Counted from the first letter of the stretch, positions 28,959 through 39,713 are shown. The stretch: 64,000 nt of DNA from a bacterium (GCA_035559435.1 DATMBC010000065.1:23087-87086); one strand, 5' to 3'. Numbers and translations: made by a program. The notes: a model not told the origin generated them from the sequence alone.

Positions 28959-30961
28959 TCTTCACCGATCACACGGCCGAATACTACGCCATTTTCAACG
29001 CCGCCGCCGAATCGCTCGATGAGATTCGGCAGTTCGTGCAGTCGGCGCTTCTGACCACCGGCCTCAACAAGAAGGCGATCGCCGGGCTGCTCCTGGCGGT
29101 CGAAGAGGCGGTCTCCAACATCATCCGGCACGGCTACCTCTATGGCCCCGGCCGCTTCCGGTTGCGCATTCGCGCCACCCGGCGGCTGGTGACCCTCACT
29201 TTGCACGACAACGGCCGCGCCTACGAAGTCAATTGGGACGACAAACCCGACGCGCACAAACTGGCGGAAACCGGACGACGCGGAGGCCTCGGCCTTTTGC
29301 TCATCCGCAAAGTGACCGATGCCGTCGACTACAAGCGCATCGGCGATGAGAATATCCTCACTATGACCAAGTATCTGGGACCCGTCGAGAACACCGGCGG
29401 CCACCGCGCCTTCTCGCGCAAGGTGGCCGCGATCGGCCTGATGGCGCTGGTGGCGGTCACCGTGTTCGGGGCCACCCTGCTGTTTCTGCACAACCGCTCG
29501 ACCCTGCAAAGCGAGTTCGTCGCCCGCTGGCAGGAATTCGCCCGCGCCGCGGCCGCCTCCGCCACCCAGCACATGCTCAATGACCGTTCCGACGCCGAGT
29601 TCGATCAGCTCGTGGTCGGTTTGAAACAGGCCCAGCCCGATGTCGCCTACCTGATCATCGCCGATGAGGAAGGACGGGTCCGCGCCCACTCGGAAACGCC
29701 CGAGGCGGTGCGCAGCCCGTACATGCCGCCCCACGGCGCCGCGCTGGGACAGCGCGGTTTCTGGTCGGTCATCGCCGGCGGACATTCGCTGTTCCACTTC
29801 AGCGAGCCGCTCACCATCGACCGGCGCAACGTCGGCACCATCGCGCTGGCGGTGGATGAAGAGGTGCTCGGACGGCAGGTGTCGGCCGAGTTCTGGCGGA
29901 TCTTCATCGGTGCCTTGTCGGTCATCGCCATCGGCGGCGTGCTGGTCGGGCTGGTGGCATTCTTCATGGGACGCCCCCTGCGGCGCTTGGGCGATGTCCT
30001 TCGTCAGGCCAAGTCACAGGGCGCGGTGGCCAACATCACCCCCGGCTCCGCCCCGGATGAAATCGCCGAGGTCGTCACCGCCATTAACGAAGTCACCGAG
30101 GCGGTGGCCCGTTCCGAGCGCCAAATCGCCCGCCGCGACCAGGCCCGTCGCGAGATGGAGCAGGCCGAACAACTCCAGCGCGCCCTCCTGCCCCTGCAAC
30201 TGCCCGCCATCGATGGCTACGAGGCCCAGGCGGCTTACCGCATGGCCCAGCATGTGGGCGGCGACTACTATGACGTCATCCCCATCGATAATGCCGATGG
30301 CCTCTGGGCGATCATCGTCGCTGATGTCGCCGGCAAGGGATTCCCGGCCGCGCTGGTGATGACCGCGGTACGCACCGCGATGCGCATCCTCGTTCCGGCG
30401 CGCCGTTCGCCGGTGGCGATCCTGCAGGACCTCGATGCCTACCTCGCGCAACATCACCCCAATGGCCCCTTCGTGACCGTTGTCTGCGGCGTTCTCGATA
30501 CCCGCCGCCACCGGCTCACCCTCGCCTCGGCGGGGCACACGCCGGCGCTGCACTATCTCAACGCCACCGGGACCATCCTGCGGGTCAACCCCAAGGGACG
30601 TCCCATCGGCGTGCGGATCGGCGACGGCGCGCAGTCCTTGTCGCTGGCCGAGCAGGAAATCACACTCGCCGATGGCGATGCGATTGTCCTTTACACCGAT
30701 GGCCTGATCGAGGCCCGCAACCGCGCCGGCGAGGCCTACGGCATGAAGCGCGTCGAGGACTGCCTGAAGGGCAATAAGGCCGATGCCAGGACCGCCCTCG
30801 ATGCCATTATCTCCGCCCTCAACGAGTTCAGCGAGGGGGGAAGCGGCGAGGATGATGTGACTGTTCTGGTCCTGCGTCGCGGACGTCCCGCCGAGTCGAT
30901 GCAGAAACGCAGACCGGAATCGATCAGTATTCTTCCGCAAAACATCGCGGCGACTTTTTAG
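28955..30961 (+). CDS. Membrane sensor with N-terminal RsbW-like kinase and C-terminal SpoIIE/RsbU phosphatase
   Basis: 668 residues. Residues 1-145 form an RsbW-type GHKL ATPase: N-box EEAVSNIIRHGY (50-61), DNGRAY near 85-90 and GLGLLLIRKV (111-120). Then comes a membrane helix (about 156-180), an extracytoplasmic domain (about 181-305), a second helix (about 310-335) and a HAMP-like linker. Residues about 400-640 form a PP2C/SpoIIE phosphatase: EQLQRALLP, GGDYYDVIPI, VADVAGKGFPAALVM, LYTDGLIEARN, EDDVTVLVL. Such proteins set the phosphorylation of anti-anti-sigma factors. A kinase and a phosphatase of opposite sense in one chain is unusual; the ATPase could equally be regulatory. Overlaps the TPR gene by four bases. 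Confidence 0.85.
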   Translation: MIFTDHTAEYYAIFNAAAESLDEIRQFVQSALLTTGLNKKAIAGLLLAVEEAVSNIIRHGYLYGPGRFRLRIRATRRLVTLTLHDNGRAYEVNWDDKPDAHKLAETGRRGGLGLLLIRKVTDAVDYKRIGDENILTMTKYLGPVENTGGHRAFSRKVAAIGLMALVAVTVFGATLLFLHNRSTLQSEFVARWQEFARAAAASATQHMLNDRSDAEFDQLVVGLKQAQPDVAYLIIADEEGRVRAHSETPEAVRSPYMPPHGAALGQRGFWSVIAGGHSLFHFSEPLTIDRRNVGTIALAVDEEVLGRQVSAEFWRIFIGALSVIAIGGVLVGLVAFFMGRPLRRLGDVLRQAKSQGAVANITPGSAPDEIAEVVTAINEVTEAVARSERQIARRDQARREMEQAEQLQRALLPLQLPAIDGYEAQAAYRMAQHVGGDYYDVIPIDNADGLWAIIVADVAGKGFPAALVMTAVRTAMRILVPARRSPVAILQDLDAYLAQHHPNGPFVTVVCGVLDTRRHRLTLASAGHTPALHYLNATGTILRVNPKGRPIGVRIGDGAQSLSLAEQEITLADGDAIVLYTDGLIEARNRAGEAYGMKRVEDCLKGNKADARTALDAIISALNEFSEGGSGEDDVTVLVLRRGRPAESMQKRRPESISILPQNIAATF

Positions 30962-31060
30962 TATCAGCTTGTACTACAATGACTTATCTACAATTTGTCG
31001 AGGATTGACAGAATCGACTGCCAGTCCGGCAAACTCGTTGGGCAAAATGGCGTAAAAGTG

Positions 31061-31087
31061 TTAGCACTCGGAACGCTTGAGTGCTAA
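31061..31087. promoter_or_regulatory. CIRCE element (HrcA operator)
   Basis: TTAGCACTC (31061-31069), nine bases, GAGTGCTAA (31079-31087): an exact match to the CIRCE consensus. TAATAT at 31085-31090 could be the -10 box, so HrcA binding would cover the promoter. It is 65 bp before hrcA and gives negative heat-shock control of hrcA-grpE-dnaK-dnaJ. Confidence 0.97.
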
Positions 31088-31152
31088 TATTGTTTTAGAA
31101 CTAGTTTTCGATCAATGAATTGGGCGGGATGGCCGCCACGGCGAGGACAACG

Positions 31153-32187
31153 ATGGGATTTGATCAACTCAGTGCGCGGGAGCGGGAAATCCTCCGTGTC
31201 CTGATCGACCACTACATCGCGACCGCCGAGCCGGTCGGTTCGCGGGTGCTTGCCGGTCGGTACCGACTCGGCCTGTCGCCGGCGACCATCCGCAACACGA
31301 TGCAGGACCTCGAGGAGATGGGGCTGATCCGTCAGCCGCACACCTCGGCCGGACGGGTCCCGACCGACGAGGGCTACCGCACTTACATCGACAACCTGAT
31401 TGAGCCTTCGCCGGTCCCCGATGAGCTGGCGCGCCGTTTGCGCGAGGAGATCATCGCCGCCTCCAAACGCGCCGTCGATGACATCCTTGAGCAGACCGCC
31501 CATGTGCTGGCGAAGGTCTCCACCCAGATCGGCGTGACTCTGGCCCCGAGCATGGAGCGTGGCATCATCTCGCACATCGAATTGGTGCCGGTGGCCGAGC
31601 GCCGGCTGCTGGTGGTTCTCGGCGTGCAGACTGGATTGGTGCGCACGCTGCTTCTGGAAGTCTCCACCGAGGTGGACCGCAAGGCGGTGGAGGCCACGCA
31701 GCAGGCGCTCAATGAGCGACTCGCCGGCCAGCCGCTGGGATCGTTGCGCACCCTGGTTGCCCAGCGTCTGCGTCAGGATGAGCGGGTCGACGCTCGCCTG
31801 ATCAAGATGTTCATCGAGGCCGCCGACGAACTGCTCGAGCGCCCCGCCGCCGAGTCGTTGCATGTCAACGGCACCGCCAATCTCTTCGACAAGCCGGAGT
31901 TCGCCGACCATGAGGCCTTGGGCGGCGTGTTGCGGGTCATCGAGCAACGCACCCCGATTGTCGAGGTGTTGCGCCAGCGCGGCATGGGCGAGGGCATCGT
32001 GATTTCGATCGGCAGCGAAGTGAAATTGCAGGGCGCCGAAGGGTGCGCACTGGTCTCGGCGACCTACACCGCCGGACGTGTCCGTGGCACGATCGGCATC
32101 ATGGGGCCGACCCGGATGGAATACGCCAAACTGGTTTCGATCGTCGACTACGTCGCCAAGGTGCTATCGGAAGAGATTGACAAGTGA
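31153..32187 (+). CDS. hrcA: Heat-inducible transcription repressor HrcA
   Basis: 344 residues. N-terminal winged helix (LSAREREILRVLIDHYIATAEPVGSRVLAGRYRLGLSPATIRNTMQDLEEMGLIRQPHTSAGRVPTDEGYRTYID, about 5-79), then the GAF-like and dimerisation part with the C-terminal ATYTAGRVRGTIGIMGPTRMEYAKLVSIVDYVAKVLSE signature. It represses its own operon through the CIRCE element at 31061-31087. The ATG at 31153 follows GGCGAGGA; longer in-frame starts (31120) lack conservation. Its stop codon overlaps the grpE GTG start (GTGA), so grpE is coupled. Confidence 0.96.
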   Translation: MGFDQLSAREREILRVLIDHYIATAEPVGSRVLAGRYRLGLSPATIRNTMQDLEEMGLIRQPHTSAGRVPTDEGYRTYIDNLIEPSPVPDELARRLREEIIAASKRAVDDILEQTAHVLAKVSTQIGVTLAPSMERGIISHIELVPVAERRLLVVLGVQTGLVRTLLLEVSTEVDRKAVEATQQALNERLAGQPLGSLRTLVAQRLRQDERVDARLIKMFIEAADELLERPAAESLHVNGTANLFDKPEFADHEALGGVLRVIEQRTPIVEVLRQRGMGEGIVISIGSEVKLQGAEGCALVSATYTAGRVRGTIGIMGPTRMEYAKLVSIVDYVAKVLSEEIDK

Positions 32188-32726
32188 GCGCACAACAGCC
32201 GCAAACCGACGCTGTCCCCGCCGGGGAACAACCCCAGGTGGAGACCCCGGAGCCGGAGGCCCCATCGGCGCCGCCGGCCGACGACTGGAAAGACAAGTAC
32301 CTCCGCCTCGCGGCGGAATGGGACAATTTCAAGAAGCGCTCGGCCCGCGACTTCAATGACCTGATCCGCGGCGCTGAACGCGACCTGATCGGCGATCTGA
32401 CCGAGGTCTACGATGACTTTGTCCGTGCCCTCGAAGCCGATCACAAGGCCGAATCCGGCGAGCAATTCGCGCAGGGCATCGGCCAGATCAAGGCCAAGTT
32501 CTGGACCGTGCTGGAAAAACGCGGCCTGGAGCGGATGGAGACGATTGGCAAGCCGTTCAATCCCGAGGAGCACGATGCGCTCATGCGTCTGCCCTCGGAG
32601 GAGTATGACGAAGGCATCGTGATGCAGGAAGTCGCCCCCGGCTACCGTCTCGGCGGCAAGATCCTGCGCCACGCCAAAGTTGTCGTCTCGCAAGGCAAAC
32701 CGGCGGAGGAAAAGCCGGAGCAGTGA
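32184..32726 (+). CDS. grpE: Nucleotide exchange factor GrpE
   Basis: 180 residues. Dimeric co-chaperone that releases ADP from DnaK. An acidic, Pro-rich disordered tail (1-32) is followed by a coiled coil (DDWKDKYLRLAAEWDNFKKRSARDFND) and the C-terminal beta wing signature (NPEEHDALMRLPSEEYDEGIVMQEVAPGYRLGGKILRHAKVVVSQG). Starts on GTG overlapping the hrcA stop. Followed by a 120-bp gap with a hairpin element before dnaK. Confidence 0.95.
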   Translation: MSAQQPQTDAVPAGEQPQVETPEPEAPSAPPADDWKDKYLRLAAEWDNFKKRSARDFNDLIRGAERDLIGDLTEVYDDFVRALEADHKAESGEQFAQGIGQIKAKFWTVLEKRGLERMETIGKPFNPEEHDALMRLPSEEYDEGIVMQEVAPGYRLGGKILRHAKVVVSQGKPAEEKPEQ

Positions 32727-32747
32727 CGGCCTCCGCGGCAACACATT

Positions 32748-32787
32748 CCCCTCGTCCCCGCACGGGGAGACGGCCCGGGTGAGGGGC
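32748..32787. repeat. Hairpin element between grpE and dnaK
   Basis: CCCCTC (32748-32753) and GAGGGG (32782-32787) enclose CCCC-GCAC-GGGG (32756-32767) and a GGCCCGGG segment. It is like the repeat tract at 1275-1432. It lies in the leader of dnaK without a T-run, so it may act as mRNA structure rather than as a terminator. Confidence 0.45.
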
Positions 32788-32846
32788 GAGGTCACCGCAG
32801 GGCGTCGCGCGGACGCCCGACGGGCAACAAAAGGAGAGATTGAACA

Positions 32847-34775
<1,929 letters not shown>

Positions 34776-34788
34776 ATTCAAGGCACCC

Positions 34789-34861
34789 GGGAGGGCGAGG
34801 CTCCCGCCGAGCCGCCGCGTTGGCGCACGCGGTCACGGCTCAGCAGGAGCTTCGCCCTCCC
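34789..34861. repeat. Cruciform repeat element between dnaK and dnaJ
   Basis: GGGAGGGCGAGGCTCC (34789-34804) and GGAGCTTCGCCCTCCC (34846-34861) are inverted copies with one mismatch, enclosing a second, looser inverted pair. The left arm recurs at 57890 and, one base changed, at 61212. It fills nearly the whole 100-bp dnaK-dnaJ gap and may shape the relative amounts of DnaK and DnaJ mRNA. Confidence 0.68.
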
Positions 34862-34875
34862 GATAAAGAGTCCTG

Positions 34876-36060
34876 ATGACACGCGCGCACGCCAAACGCG
34901 ATTACTACGAGGTCCTTGGGGTCGAGCGCAACGCCGACGCCGATGAGATCAAGAAGGCCTATCGCAAGCTCGCGATCCAATTCCACCCTGACAAGAACCC
35001 GGGCAACAAGGAAGCCGAAGAAAAGTTCAAGGAAGCGACCGAGGCCTACGAGGTCTTAAAGGACGAGGAGAAGCGGCGTGTTTACGATCAGTTCGGCCAT
35101 GCCGGTCTCTCCGGCGCCGGGGCCGGACCGGGCGGCGGCTTCCAGGGCGGCGCCTATGGCTTCGATCTGTCCGATGCGCTGCGCGCCTTCATGCGCGACT
35201 TCGGCGGGCAGGGGGGCGCTTTCGAGGAACTGTTCGGGATGGGCGGCGGACGACGCGGTCCTTCGGGGCCGCCCGCCGGCGCCGATCTGCGCGTCCGGCT
35301 CAAGCTTACCCTCGATGAGATCTTCACCGGCGTCGAGAAGAAACTCAGAATCAAACGCATGGTCGTCTGCGATGAATGCGGCGGCACCGGCGCCAAAAGG
35401 GGCGCGCGTCCGGTCACCTGCCCGCAGTGCCAGGGCAGCGGCGAGGTCCGCCATGTTTCGCGCTCGGTCTTCGGGCAGTTCGTCAACATCAGCACCTGCC
35501 CGCGTTGCCGCGGCGCCGGCGAGATCATCGAAAATCCCTGCGCCGCCTGCCGCGGCGAGGGACGGGTCGATGGCTCCTCGACCATCACGGTCAATGTTCC
35601 TCCCGGCGTGACCTCGGGCAACTACATCACCGTCCGCGGCGCCGGTCACGCCGGGCCCCGCGGTGGCCCGGCCGGCGACGCCATCGTCGTGATTGAAGAA
35701 ATCCCGCATGACTACTTCGAACGCCACGGCGACGATGTCCTCTACCGTCTTCCGATTTCCTTCCCGCAGGCGGCGCTGGGGGACAGCGTGATTGTGCCGA
35801 CGCTCAACGGCAATGTGAAACTGAAGATCCCTGCCGGCACGCAGTCCGGGAAGCTCTTCCGCCTGCGTGGCAAAGGCATCCCGCACCTGCGCGGCTACGG
35901 CGCCGGCGATCAACTGGTGCAGACCGTGGTCTGGGTGCCGACCAATCTCTCCTCGGAAGACAAGGCACTGCTGGAAAAGTTCGCCAAATCCACCGGCGGC
36001 CAGCAACCCAAGGCCGACAAATCCTTCCTCGACAAACTGCGCGAGACCTTCGGCGGATAG
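34876..36060 (+). CDS. dnaJ: Chaperone DnaJ (Hsp40)
   Basis: 394 residues. J domain 1-75 ([57 protein letters not shown] at about 40-42), a Gly-rich linker (about 78-135), four zinc-finger repeats [32 protein letters not shown] (about 172-238), and the C-terminal substrate-binding domains. Standard DnaJ with all four CxxCxGxG boxes. Stimulates DnaK ATPase. It is the last classical heat-shock gene; rsmE follows after a 383-bp repeat-bearing gap. Confidence 0.97.
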   Translation: MTRAHAKRDYYEVLGVERNADADEIKKAYRKLAIQFHPDKNPGNKEAEEKFKEATEAYEVLKDEEKRRVYDQFGHAGLSGAGAGPGGGFQGGAYGFDLSDALRAFMRDFGGQGGAFEELFGMGGGRRGPSGPPAGADLRVRLKLTLDEIFTGVEKKLRIKRMVVCDECGGTGAKRGARPVTCPQCQGSGEVRHVSRSVFGQFVNISTCPRCRGAGEIIENPCAACRGEGRVDGSSTITVNVPPGVTSGNYITVRGAGHAGPRGGPAGDAIVVIEEIPHDYFERHGDDVLYRLPISFPQAALGDSVIVPTLNGNVKLKIPAGTQSGKLFRLRGKGIPHLRGYGAGDQLVQTVVWVPTNLSSEDKALLEKFAKSTGGQQPKADKSFLDKLRETFGG

Positions 36061-36443
36061 GCCGCCGCTACACAATCTCTGTGCCGCCCCTCCGGGGCTT
36101 GCAATTCCAAGTATCCCACAACCCAGAGCACAAAGGCGTCTTGAATTACTCGAGAGCCGACCAAGATTGCTTCGCCGGTCCGACAAAGAGCCGTCGGACC
36201 GTCTCGCAATGACGATGTGAGGCTTGGAATTACTGATTACGTCATTGCGAGGAGGAGTCCGCCGCAGGCGGACGACGACGAAGCAATCTTTTTCACCCGC
36301 CACCCGGCCATCACAGGGTTGTCTCATCCTCCCTCAGCCACGGGCTGATGAGCGCCACGGTTCGGGCGACACAAAAACCGCTGTCCCCCGGGGGAGTGCA
36401 TCGCGATTTTTCCCCTGTGCCCTACACCGATGACCAGCGCGCC
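36061..36443. other. Non-coding gap of 383 bp between dnaJ and rsmE
   Basis: Carries a tail-to-tail pair of palindromic repeats (separate entry, 36164-36292). Outside the pair I see only short GC-rich stretches and no gene. The size and the repeats suggest that rsmE-HIT-IMPase may be transcribed separately from the heat-shock genes. Confidence 0.4.
36164..36292. repeat. Tail-to-tail pair of GTCATTGC repeats
   Basis: First copy on the minus strand: AGATTGCTTCG...CTCGCAATGACG (36164-36214). Second on the plus strand: GTCATTGCGAGGAGG...CGACGAAGCAATCTTTTT (36241-36292). The ends match those of the pairs at 38324-38464, 47981-48109 and 56721-56853. Confidence 0.78.
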
Positions 36444-37184
36444 ATGGATGCCCCCGGCTTCTTCTGGACGCCGCCGGATCACATCACCGCCGACACCGTC
36501 ACGCTGATCGGCCCGGAAGCGCGGCATGCCTTTTCCGTCTGCCGCCTCCGCGCCGGCGAACTGATCACCGTCACCGATGGCGCAGGCAACGCCTACGACT
36601 GCCAGATTGCGAAAGCGTCCGCCAAGGAAGTCTCCGGCGCGATCATCCGGGTGCACCGTCAGCGCGGTGAGCCGGTCGCGCAGGTCACACTCGCCGCCGG
36701 CGTTGGACGCCCGCAGGTTTACGATTGGATCATCGAGAAGGCGGTTGAGCTGGGTGTGGCGCGGATTGTGCCGCTGCGCTGCCAGGCATCCCCGTCGGGA
36801 ATCGGCGGCGCCGAAGCCGGCGCGCGACGGGTCGAGCGCTGGCGCCGTCTGGCGCTGGGCGCGATGAAGCAATCGCTGCGCACCGTGCTGCCGGTGGTCG
36901 ACCCGATCGCGACACCCGAGGCGGCGGTGCCGCTTCTGGCCGCTCAGGCCCGCGCTTGGCTGGCCGACCCGACCGGGGGCCGTCTGAGCGCCGCCCCGCC
37001 GATCGGACGCTCGGGCAGAGTCATGCTGATCATCGGTCCCGAGGGCGGTTTTGACCCCGCCGAGCGGGACTTGTTTTTTGCGCACGGCGCGCAGTTGATT
37101 AATCTCGGCCCGCGCCGTCTGCGCGCCGAAACCGCGGCGATCGCCGCGCTGACTCTGGTCATGCAACACCTGGGGGAACTATGA
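36444..37184 (+). CDS. rsmE: 16S rRNA (uracil1498-N3)-methyltransferase RsmE
   Basis: 246 residues. SPOUT methyltransferase acting on U1498 of 16S rRNA in the assembled 30S subunit. PUA-like N-terminal part (ITADTVTLIGPEARHAFSVCRLRAGELITVTDGAG), then the knotted SAM-binding core with VMLIIGPEGGFDPAE (about 192-206) and LGPRRLRAETAAIAAL (about 221-236), the two family hallmarks. Start: ATG 36444 (MDAPGFFWTP) matches family length; an in-frame upstream ATG at 36348 is possible. Overlaps the next gene by four bases (ATGA). Heat-shock operons often carry rsmE after dnaJ. Confidence 0.93.
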   Translation: MDAPGFFWTPPDHITADTVTLIGPEARHAFSVCRLRAGELITVTDGAGNAYDCQIAKASAKEVSGAIIRVHRQRGEPVAQVTLAAGVGRPQVYDWIIEKAVELGVARIVPLRCQASPSGIGGAEAGARRVERWRRLALGAMKQSLRTVLPVVDPIATPEAAVPLLAAQARAWLADPTGGRLSAAPPIGRSGRVMLIIGPEGGFDPAERDLFFAHGAQLINLGPRRLRAETAAIAALTLVMQHLGEL

Positions 37185-37525
37185 GCCACCCAACCGATCC
37201 GAACTGCATCTTCTGCAAGATCATTGCCAAACAGATTCCCTCGACCGTCCGCTATGAATCCGAGCATGTCTACGCCTTCAACGACATTCATCCCAAGGCG
37301 CCGACCCATGTCCTGATCTGCCCGAAAGGACATTATCCAACCTTCCTGGACACGCCGCCCGACGTTCTCGCCAAGCTCAGCGAGGAGGTGCAGGCAATCG
37401 CCAGGCACCTTGGCTTCGCCGAGCGCGGCTTCCGTCTGGTAATCAACAACGGCCGCGAATCGGGGCAGGAGGTCTTCCATTTGCACTATCATTTGCTGGC
37501 GGGAAAAACCTTGGGAGGATTCTGA
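37181..37525 (+). CDS. HIT-family protein (HINT-like nucleotide hydrolase)
   Basis: 114 residues. CIFCKIIAKQIPSTVRYESEHVYAFNDIHPKAPTHVLICPK is the HINT N-terminus, NNGRESGQEVFHLHYHLLAGKTLGGF holds the His triad HLHYH near 101-105. Such proteins hydrolyse aminoacyl-adenylates or nucleotide phosphoramidates in the cytoplasm. The FCK Cys pair and His suggest a zinc site as in HINT. ATG 37181 overlaps the rsmE stop. Confidence 0.93.
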   Translation: MSHPTDPNCIFCKIIAKQIPSTVRYESEHVYAFNDIHPKAPTHVLICPKGHYPTFLDTPPDVLAKLSEEVQAIARHLGFAERGFRLVINNGRESGQEVFHLHYHLLAGKTLGGF

Positions 37526-37555
37526 TCGGTCCTATAGGACCAATGGGATCTAATC

Positions 37556-38320
37556 TTGTTGCTCTCGCCGTTCCTCCAGCTCGCCCTCGCCGCCGCCCGC
37601 GCCGCGGAGCCCGTCATCATGCGGCACTATGGTCCGCATGTGGCGCATGAGGCCAAGGCCGATGGCTCCCCCGTCACCGTCGCCGACCGCGCCGCCGAAG
37701 AGATCATTCGCGCCACAATCAGCGCCGCGTATCCGGACCATGCCTTCCTCGGCGAAGAGTTTGGCACCACCGGCGACTCGGATCATGTCTGGATCATCGA
37801 TCCCATCGACGGCACCAAGAACTTCATGACCGGCATCCCCGTCTTCGGCACCCAGATCGCGCTGATGGTGAAGGGGGAACTGGCGCTGGGTGTCTCCAAC
37901 TGTCCGGCGCTCGGTGAGCTGTGCTATGGCGAAAAGGGGAGAGGCGCGTTCCTGAACGATCATCCCGTGCGTGTCAGTGATGTCGATCATCTCGAAGCGG
38001 CGCGCGTCTCCTTCGGCGGGCAGAACTACTTTCGCCAGATCGGCCGCGAAGCGGGCATGCTGCGTCTGATCCACGCCGCGCGGCGCGTGCGCGGCTTCGG
38101 CGACTGCTGGGCCTACCATCTGATCGCCAGCGGCCGTTTTGAGGCCAATGTCGAGGCGTCGATCAAAATCTGGGACATTGCCGCCGCCGCGGCGATTGTC
38201 GCGGCGGCCGGGGGACGCGCCACCGATCTCGAAGGCCGCCCGGTCACCCGCGACATCCGCACCTTCATCGCTTCCAACGGACATGTGCATGATGAGATTG
38301 TCCGCGCGATGAACGGGTGA
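37556..38320 (+). CDS. Inositol monophosphatase-family phosphatase
   Basis: 254 residues with a TTG start (second TTG one codon later). Metal-binding motifs in order: GEEFGTTG (about 66-73), DPIDGTKNFMTGIPVFG (about 82-98), and IWDIAAAAAIVAAAGG (about 204-219). Mg-dependent phosphomonoesterase; the HisN-type histidinol-phosphatase subfamily is a real alternative to inositol-1-phosphatase because many bacterial relatives do that job. Not linked here to other his genes. It ends the rsmE-HIT run and is followed by a repeat pair. Confidence 0.87.
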   Translation: MLLSPFLQLALAAARAAEPVIMRHYGPHVAHEAKADGSPVTVADRAAEEIIRATISAAYPDHAFLGEEFGTTGDSDHVWIIDPIDGTKNFMTGIPVFGTQIALMVKGELALGVSNCPALGELCYGEKGRGAFLNDHPVRVSDVDHLEAARVSFGGQNYFRQIGREAGMLRLIHAARRVRGFGDCWAYHLIASGRFEANVEASIKIWDIAAAAAIVAAAGGRATDLEGRPVTRDIRTFIASNGHVHDEIVRAMNG

Positions 38321-38323
38321 GAA

Positions 38324-38464
38324 CAAAGATTGCTTCGTCGTCGACGCGCCTGTGGCGCGTCTCCTCCTCGCAATGACGTTGGCTGAATGGCCTCATCCGA
38401 TACCGTCATTGCGAGGAGGCCCGATCCGCCGGAGGCGGATCGGGCCGACGAAGCAATCTTTGTT
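38324..38464. repeat. Tail-to-tail pair of GTCATTGC repeats
   Basis: First copy minus strand 38324-38379 (CAAAGATTGCTTCGTCG...CCTCGCAATGACG), second plus strand 38404-38464 (GTCATTGCGAGGAGG...GACGAAGCAATCTTTGTTA). The end of the second copy reaches the stop codon of the doxX gene at 38463, so the element abuts coding sequence. Between them the two genes converge. Confidence 0.78.
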
Positions 38465-38891
38465 AACCCCGGCCGAACAACTTGGCATCCAGTGAGTACT
38501 TGCCCGCCCCGGTGAAAAACAGCGTCAGGAATCCAATCGCGTACAAGAGCGCGAACTCCTTGCGTCCCCATGGGTCATCGGCGTGCACAATCCCCGCCGC
38601 CACCAGCATGGTCACCAGCAGGGGGATGGCCGCCACCCGCGTGAAAAGACCCAGAATCAAGGCGGCCGAACAAATGAACTCGGCGAACACCGCCAACGTC
38701 AGAGTCAACGGACTGCCCAGGCCGATCGGGTCGGAAAAACTTTCCAGCCGCGCCCCGTAGTTGGTGAGCTTTCCCCAGCCATGAAACGCCAGCATGAATC
38801 CGCCGATGGCCATCCGCAGCCAGAGCAGGCCCAGACTCACACGGGATTCGTCGGTTCCGCTGTCGGTGATCCAGTCGATCAATCTGCGCAT
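38463..38891 (-). CDS. DoxX-family membrane protein
   Basis: 142 residues, four predicted membrane helices: LLWLRMAIGGFMLAFHGWGKL, LTLTLAVFAEFICSAALILGLF, AAIPLLVTMLVAAGIVHADDP, ALLYAIGFLTLFFTGAGKYS. The FHGWGKL and ADDPWGRKEFALLY signatures fit the DoxX family, linked in some bacteria to oxidative-stress protection and thiosulfate oxidation. The stop codon (TAA) falls in the end of an intergenic repeat. Transcribed with the HAD gene upstream, 62 bp away. Confidence 0.85.
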   Translation of the reverse strand: MRRLIDWITDSGTDESRVSLGLLWLRMAIGGFMLAFHGWGKLTNYGARLESFSDPIGLGSPLTLTLAVFAEFICSAALILGLFTRVAAIPLLVTMLVAAGIVHADDPWGRKEFALLYAIGFLTLFFTGAGKYSLDAKLFGRG

Positions 38892-38953
38892 TGGTCCTCC
38901 GGGACGGTGATGGATATGTCGGTAACCGCCGCGAAGGGCGTTGGGTTTCCCGC

Positions 38954-39604
38954 TCACTCGTCGCGGTTGCCGAAACACGCCAGCGCGCGCCGGATATCCT
39001 CCGCCGAGCCGGCCAGCACGTCGGCCGGATCGAAGTTCATCGCCGCGGTCGTGGCGGTGGGGAAGGCGATCACATACATGCCGGCGTTCTTGGCGGCGCG
39101 TACTCCGACGTCGGTGTCCTCGATGGCGGCGCAGAGCGCCGGGTCGATCCCGATCCGACGCGCCGCTTCCAGATAGATCTCCGGCGACGGCTTCGGCGCG
39201 GGAATGTCGTCGGCCGAAACCACCGCGCGGAAGTACCCGCGAATGCCGCCCCGCTCGAGAGTGTACTCAATAATCCGCCGCAGCCCGGAGGAGGCCAGTC
39301 CCAGCAGACACCCCGCCGCGGCGAGTTCGGCGATCAGTTCACGGATCCCCGGTCGCCAGACCAGCGCGCCGTTCTGAATCAACTCGAGGTAGATCGCCTT
39401 GCGCCGGGCGATCAGATCGTCGATCTCCTCCTCCAGTCCGTGCTGCCGCTTCAGTTCGGCGAACATCACCCGGTCGGTTGAGCCGATGAACCGGCGATTG
39501 TCGGCGTCGGAAAACGGCAACCCGAACTGCCGCATGACCCGGACGGTCGACTCAAAGTGCACCGGCTCGGAATCGACCAAAACCCCGTCCATATCGAAAA
39601 TCAC
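38954..39604 (-). CDS. HAD-superfamily hydrolase (subfamily IA, beta-phosphoglucomutase/phosphatase-like)
   Basis: 216 residues. Motif I FDMDGVLVDSEP right at the N-terminus (2-13 after a GTG start), the helical cap with AIYLELIQNGALVWRPGIRELIAELAAAG, motif II GLASSG, motif III KPSPEIYLEAARRIG and IEDTDVGVRAAKNAGM (motif IV). Likely sugar-phosphate phosphatase or phosphoglucomutase; the second acid of motif I (DxD: D3, D5) is present, so phosphatase is favoured, substrate unknown. GTG 39604 is the only close start before motif I; the open frame upstream has no protein-like sequence. Confidence 0.85.
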   Translation of the reverse strand: MIFDMDGVLVDSEPVHFESTVRVMRQFGLPFSDADNRRFIGSTDRVMFAELKRQHGLEEEIDDLIARRKAIYLELIQNGALVWRPGIRELIAELAAAGCLLGLASSGLRRIIEYTLERGGIRGYFRAVVSADDIPAPKPSPEIYLEAARRIGIDPALCAAIEDTDVGVRAAKNAGMYVIAFPTATTAAMNFDPADVLAGSAEDIRRALACFGNRDE

Positions 39605-39713
39605 CCCACGGGGCCGCCCCGGGTGTTGAGATGTATTGTCATGTCCCGCAATGGGTTGTCGTGCGTCCTGTCGGGTCGGCGGCTGGGAGGGATTCAGCGG
39701 TAACCTCTTATGA

